Shown piece by piece: positions 62,422 through 64,000 of a DNA stretch of 64,000 nucleotides (its first letter is position 1; every line of letters begins with the position of its first letter). A model generated the notes under the pieces. The model saw only the letters and a list, made by a program, of their open reading frames with translations. It ran no database searches and was not told where the DNA came from. Made by a program: the position numbers and the translations under genes. Source of the DNA: Tautonia marina (lineage in GTDB: Bacteria > Planctomycetota > Planctomycetia > Isosphaerales > Isosphaeraceae); contig NZ_WEZF01000001.1 in NCBI RefSeq assembly GCF_009177065.1, positions 496,001 to 560,000 on the forward strand. The letters are read 5' to 3'.

Positions 62422-63384
62422 TCAAGCGATGTGCAACACGATCTTCCCGCGCGTGCGGCCGGTCTGGCTCTGCTCGTGGGCCTGGCGAGCGTCTTCCAGC
62501 GGGTAAACGTGCTCGATGACGGGCCGGAGTTCCCCTTGCTCGGCCAACTGGGCAAGCGTGGCGAGGTCGTCTCCGCGAGGCTTGACCAGAATGATCGCCG
62601 CCCGTCGTCGCACGCCGAACGGCCGGAGGATGGGCAAGAGGCCCATCCAGCCGATCAACCGCGGCGAGGGTAGCGTCGAGACGTACGTTCCGTCGGGCTT
62701 GAGGAGGTGGCGGGCCCGGCGGAAGTTGCTGCGGGCGACGGCGTCGAAGAACACGTCGAAGGTTTCGTCCCGCTGGGTTACGTCGTGCACGGTGTAGTCG
62801 ATCACGGTGTCGGCGCCGAGCGATCGGACCAGTTCGGCATTCGAGGCCGAGCAGGTCGCCACGACCCGGGCTCCCAGCGCCTTGCCGATCTGCACCGCGA
62901 AGGTGCCAACCCCTCCCGAGGCGCCATTGATCAGGACCGACCCGCCCGAGGGGACCCGGCCAAGGTCGCGGAGCGATTGCAAGGCGGTCAGGCCGGCAAT
63001 CGGGACCGAGGCGGCCTGCTCGAAGCTCCAGACGTCCGGTTTTCGAGCGGCGGCCGATTCGGCAATGACGGCATATTCGGCATAGGCGCCGGTCTGGCCT
63101 TTTCTCAGGTCGGCCATTCCAAAGACCGGATCACCCACTTGAAATCGGGTGACACCCTCGCCCACCGCATCGACCTCGCCGGCCAGGTCGCCGCCGAGAA
63201 TCAAGGGGAAGGTCGGTCGCAAGATTCCCTTGAGCATCCCGCTACGGATCTTCCAGTCGACCGGGTTGACCCCCGCCGCTCGAACCCTGACCCGGATCAT
63301 TCCCGGTTCCAGCTCAGGACACTTGACCTCTCGGATCTGAAGCCGATCGGGGCCTCCGTATCCGTCGATCACGACGGCTTTCAT
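62422..63384 (-). CDS. MDR-family NAD(P)H-dependent oxidoreductase
   Basis: A 320-residue medium-chain dehydrogenase/reductase. The N-terminal MKAVVIDGYGGPDRLQIREV and AAGVNPVDWKIRSG are typical of quinone oxidoreductase-like members, and GASGGVGTFAVQIGKALGA is the nicotinamide-binding site. It lacks a structural zinc cluster. The physiological substrate is unknown. The start is ATG 63384; the frame upstream adds 15 non-conserved residues. It precedes the hydrolase gene by 45 bp, so the two may be an operon handling reactive carbonyls or epoxides, which is inference. Confidence 0.88.
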   Translation of the reverse strand: MKAVVIDGYGGPDRLQIREVKCPELEPGMIRVRVRAAGVNPVDWKIRSGMLKGILRPTFPLILGGDLAGEVDAVGEGVTRFQVGDPVFGMADLRKGQTGAYAEYAVIAESAAARKPDVWSFEQAASVPIAGLTALQSLRDLGRVPSGGSVLINGASGGVGTFAVQIGKALGARVVATCSASNAELVRSLGADTVIDYTVHDVTQRDETFDVFFDAVARSNFRRARHLLKPDGTYVSTLPSPRLIGWMGLLPILRPFGVRRRAAIILVKPRGDDLATLAQLAEQGELRPVIEHVYPLEDARQAHEQSQTGRTRGKIVLHIA

Positions 63385-63511
63385 GCGTTGGAACTCCACA
63401 GACCCGAGGGCATGACCGCCGAGGGCCAAAGGGGCGGGGGTACAGGTGTCGTCGGCACGTCGGCCGGCGGCGCATGGACGGCAAGAATGCCCCTATTACG
63501 ACCAGGTAAAC

Positions 63512-63551
63512 CGCGGGATGTCCAGGGGCCTGGGCCGCTGAACATCCCGCG
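63512..63551 (-). terminator. Hairpin after the YceI gene
   Basis: CGCGGGATGT (63512-63521) and ACATCCCGCG (63542-63551) form a 10-bp stem 30 bp after the YceI stop codon on the minus strand. No T-run follows. Confidence 0.55.
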
Positions 63552-63580
63552 ACAGTGGGTCGCAGCGGATTCGCGGAAGA

Positions 63581-64000
63581 TTACTCTGCGGCTTCGGTAG
63601 CCTCGGCACCGCGAGCGGCGTCCACGTCGAGTCGAATCACGACATCTTTGTTGATGATGTTGTCGCGGACGTCTGCCTCGGAACCGTAGACGATCCCCCA
63701 GATGGTTCGGTCGATCTTGAACTCGGAGTCGAGCGAAACGGCCTCGTCGGTGATGGCGACGGTCGCGGGGAAGCTGACCGACTTGGTCACGCCATGCAGG
63801 GTCAGGTTGCCGGTGATCTCGTGGGTACCTCCGTTCGAGGTGTCGGCCACGATCGCGGTCGAAACAAATTCGGATTCGGGGTAGGTTTCGACTTCAAAGA
63901 AATCTTCATTTTTCAGGTGGCCCGTCAGCTTGTCGTTGTCGGACCAGATCGAGTTCATGTCGATCGTCACCGAGACGGAGCTGATCGACTCGCCGTCGGG
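63581..64000 (-). CDS. YceI family lipocalin-like protein (5' truncated)
   Basis: The frame runs off the right edge, so the start is missing; 139 residues are visible. SVTIDMNSIWSDNDKLTGHLKNEDFF (as parts SVTIDMNSIWS and KLTGHLKNEDFF), the TGNLTLHGVTKSVSFP strand and the IDRTIWGIVYG segment are the YceI signature: an extended beta barrel that binds isoprenoids or similar lipids in the periplasm. The acidic C-terminus (DAARGAEATEAAE) is specific. A hairpin follows the stop codon. Confidence 0.9.
   Translation of the reverse strand, partial: PDGESISSVSVTIDMNSIWSDNDKLTGHLKNEDFFEVETYPESEFVSTAIVADTSNGGTHEITGNLTLHGVTKSVSFPATVAITDEAVSLDSEFKIDRTIWGIVYGSEADVRDNIINKDVVIRLDVDAARGAEATEAAE

Overview
The window is GC-rich bacterial DNA and almost certainly comes from a planctomycete, most plausibly order Isosphaerales. 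The lineage call rests on gene families: two DUF1559 'prepilin-type' proteins with the HPGG...ADGS C-terminal motif, a PSCyt1/DUF1549/DUF1553 cytochrome protein followed by a DUF1501 protein, a PVC-type haem-binding dehydrogenase, a PEP-CTERM protein, a sulfatase and secreted Gfo/Idh/MocA and SMP-30 enzymes. No rRNA, tRNA, CRISPR array, phage or insertion sequence was recognised. Both ends cut through genes (a membrane glycosyltransferase on the left, a YceI protein on the right).

Layout. 0-10 kb: GT39-like membrane protein, DUF2780-like protein, lpxD and lpxI (lipid A synthesis), a cytidylate-kinase-like protein, a small hypothetical, a sulfatase, and a DUF1559 protein paired with a 60-aa lipoprotein and closed by a strong terminator. 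10-19 kb: MFS transporter, DUF418 membrane protein, nagB-like enzyme, an ApbE-DUF2271 fusion overlapping a PepSY-type membrane protein, and a TPR lipoprotein. 19-23.5 kb: a second DUF1559 gene with a downstream lipoprotein, then a secreted sugar dehydrogenase fused to a dihaem domain.

23.7-32.6 kb is the most interesting part. Small stress-type membrane proteins (PMP3/UPF0057, DUF1328 and a DUF2188-membrane fusion) read left. A zinc-ribbon/bPH protein, a DUF2254 membrane protein and a hybrid histidine kinase read right. The 695-bp gap between the two groups holds two divergent sequences that match the sigma-54 consensus at every position (TTGGCAC-N5-TTGCTCT on each strand). An NtrC-type sigma-54 response regulator lies convergent with the kinase. 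I read this as a candidate sigma-54-controlled envelope-stress island that carries its own two-component regulator.

32.6-35.5 kb is gene-poor: purine-skewed spacers with a recurring GGTTCGTTT motif, a PEP-CTERM gene and a palindromic REP-like unit. 35.5-43 kb: D-aminoacylase plus gamma-glutamyltransferase operon, glucose-6-phosphate dehydrogenase, aldehyde dehydrogenase and OsmC. 43-53 kb: the PSCyt1/DUF1553-DUF1501 pair facing a tight SMP-30/amidase/PVC-haem operon. 53-64 kb: LOG protein, Gfo/Idh/MocA oxidoreductase, hemL, a histone-deacetylase-like protein, a CBM9-like secreted protein, a glycosyltransferase, an epoxide-hydrolase-like enzyme, an MDR oxidoreductase and YceI.
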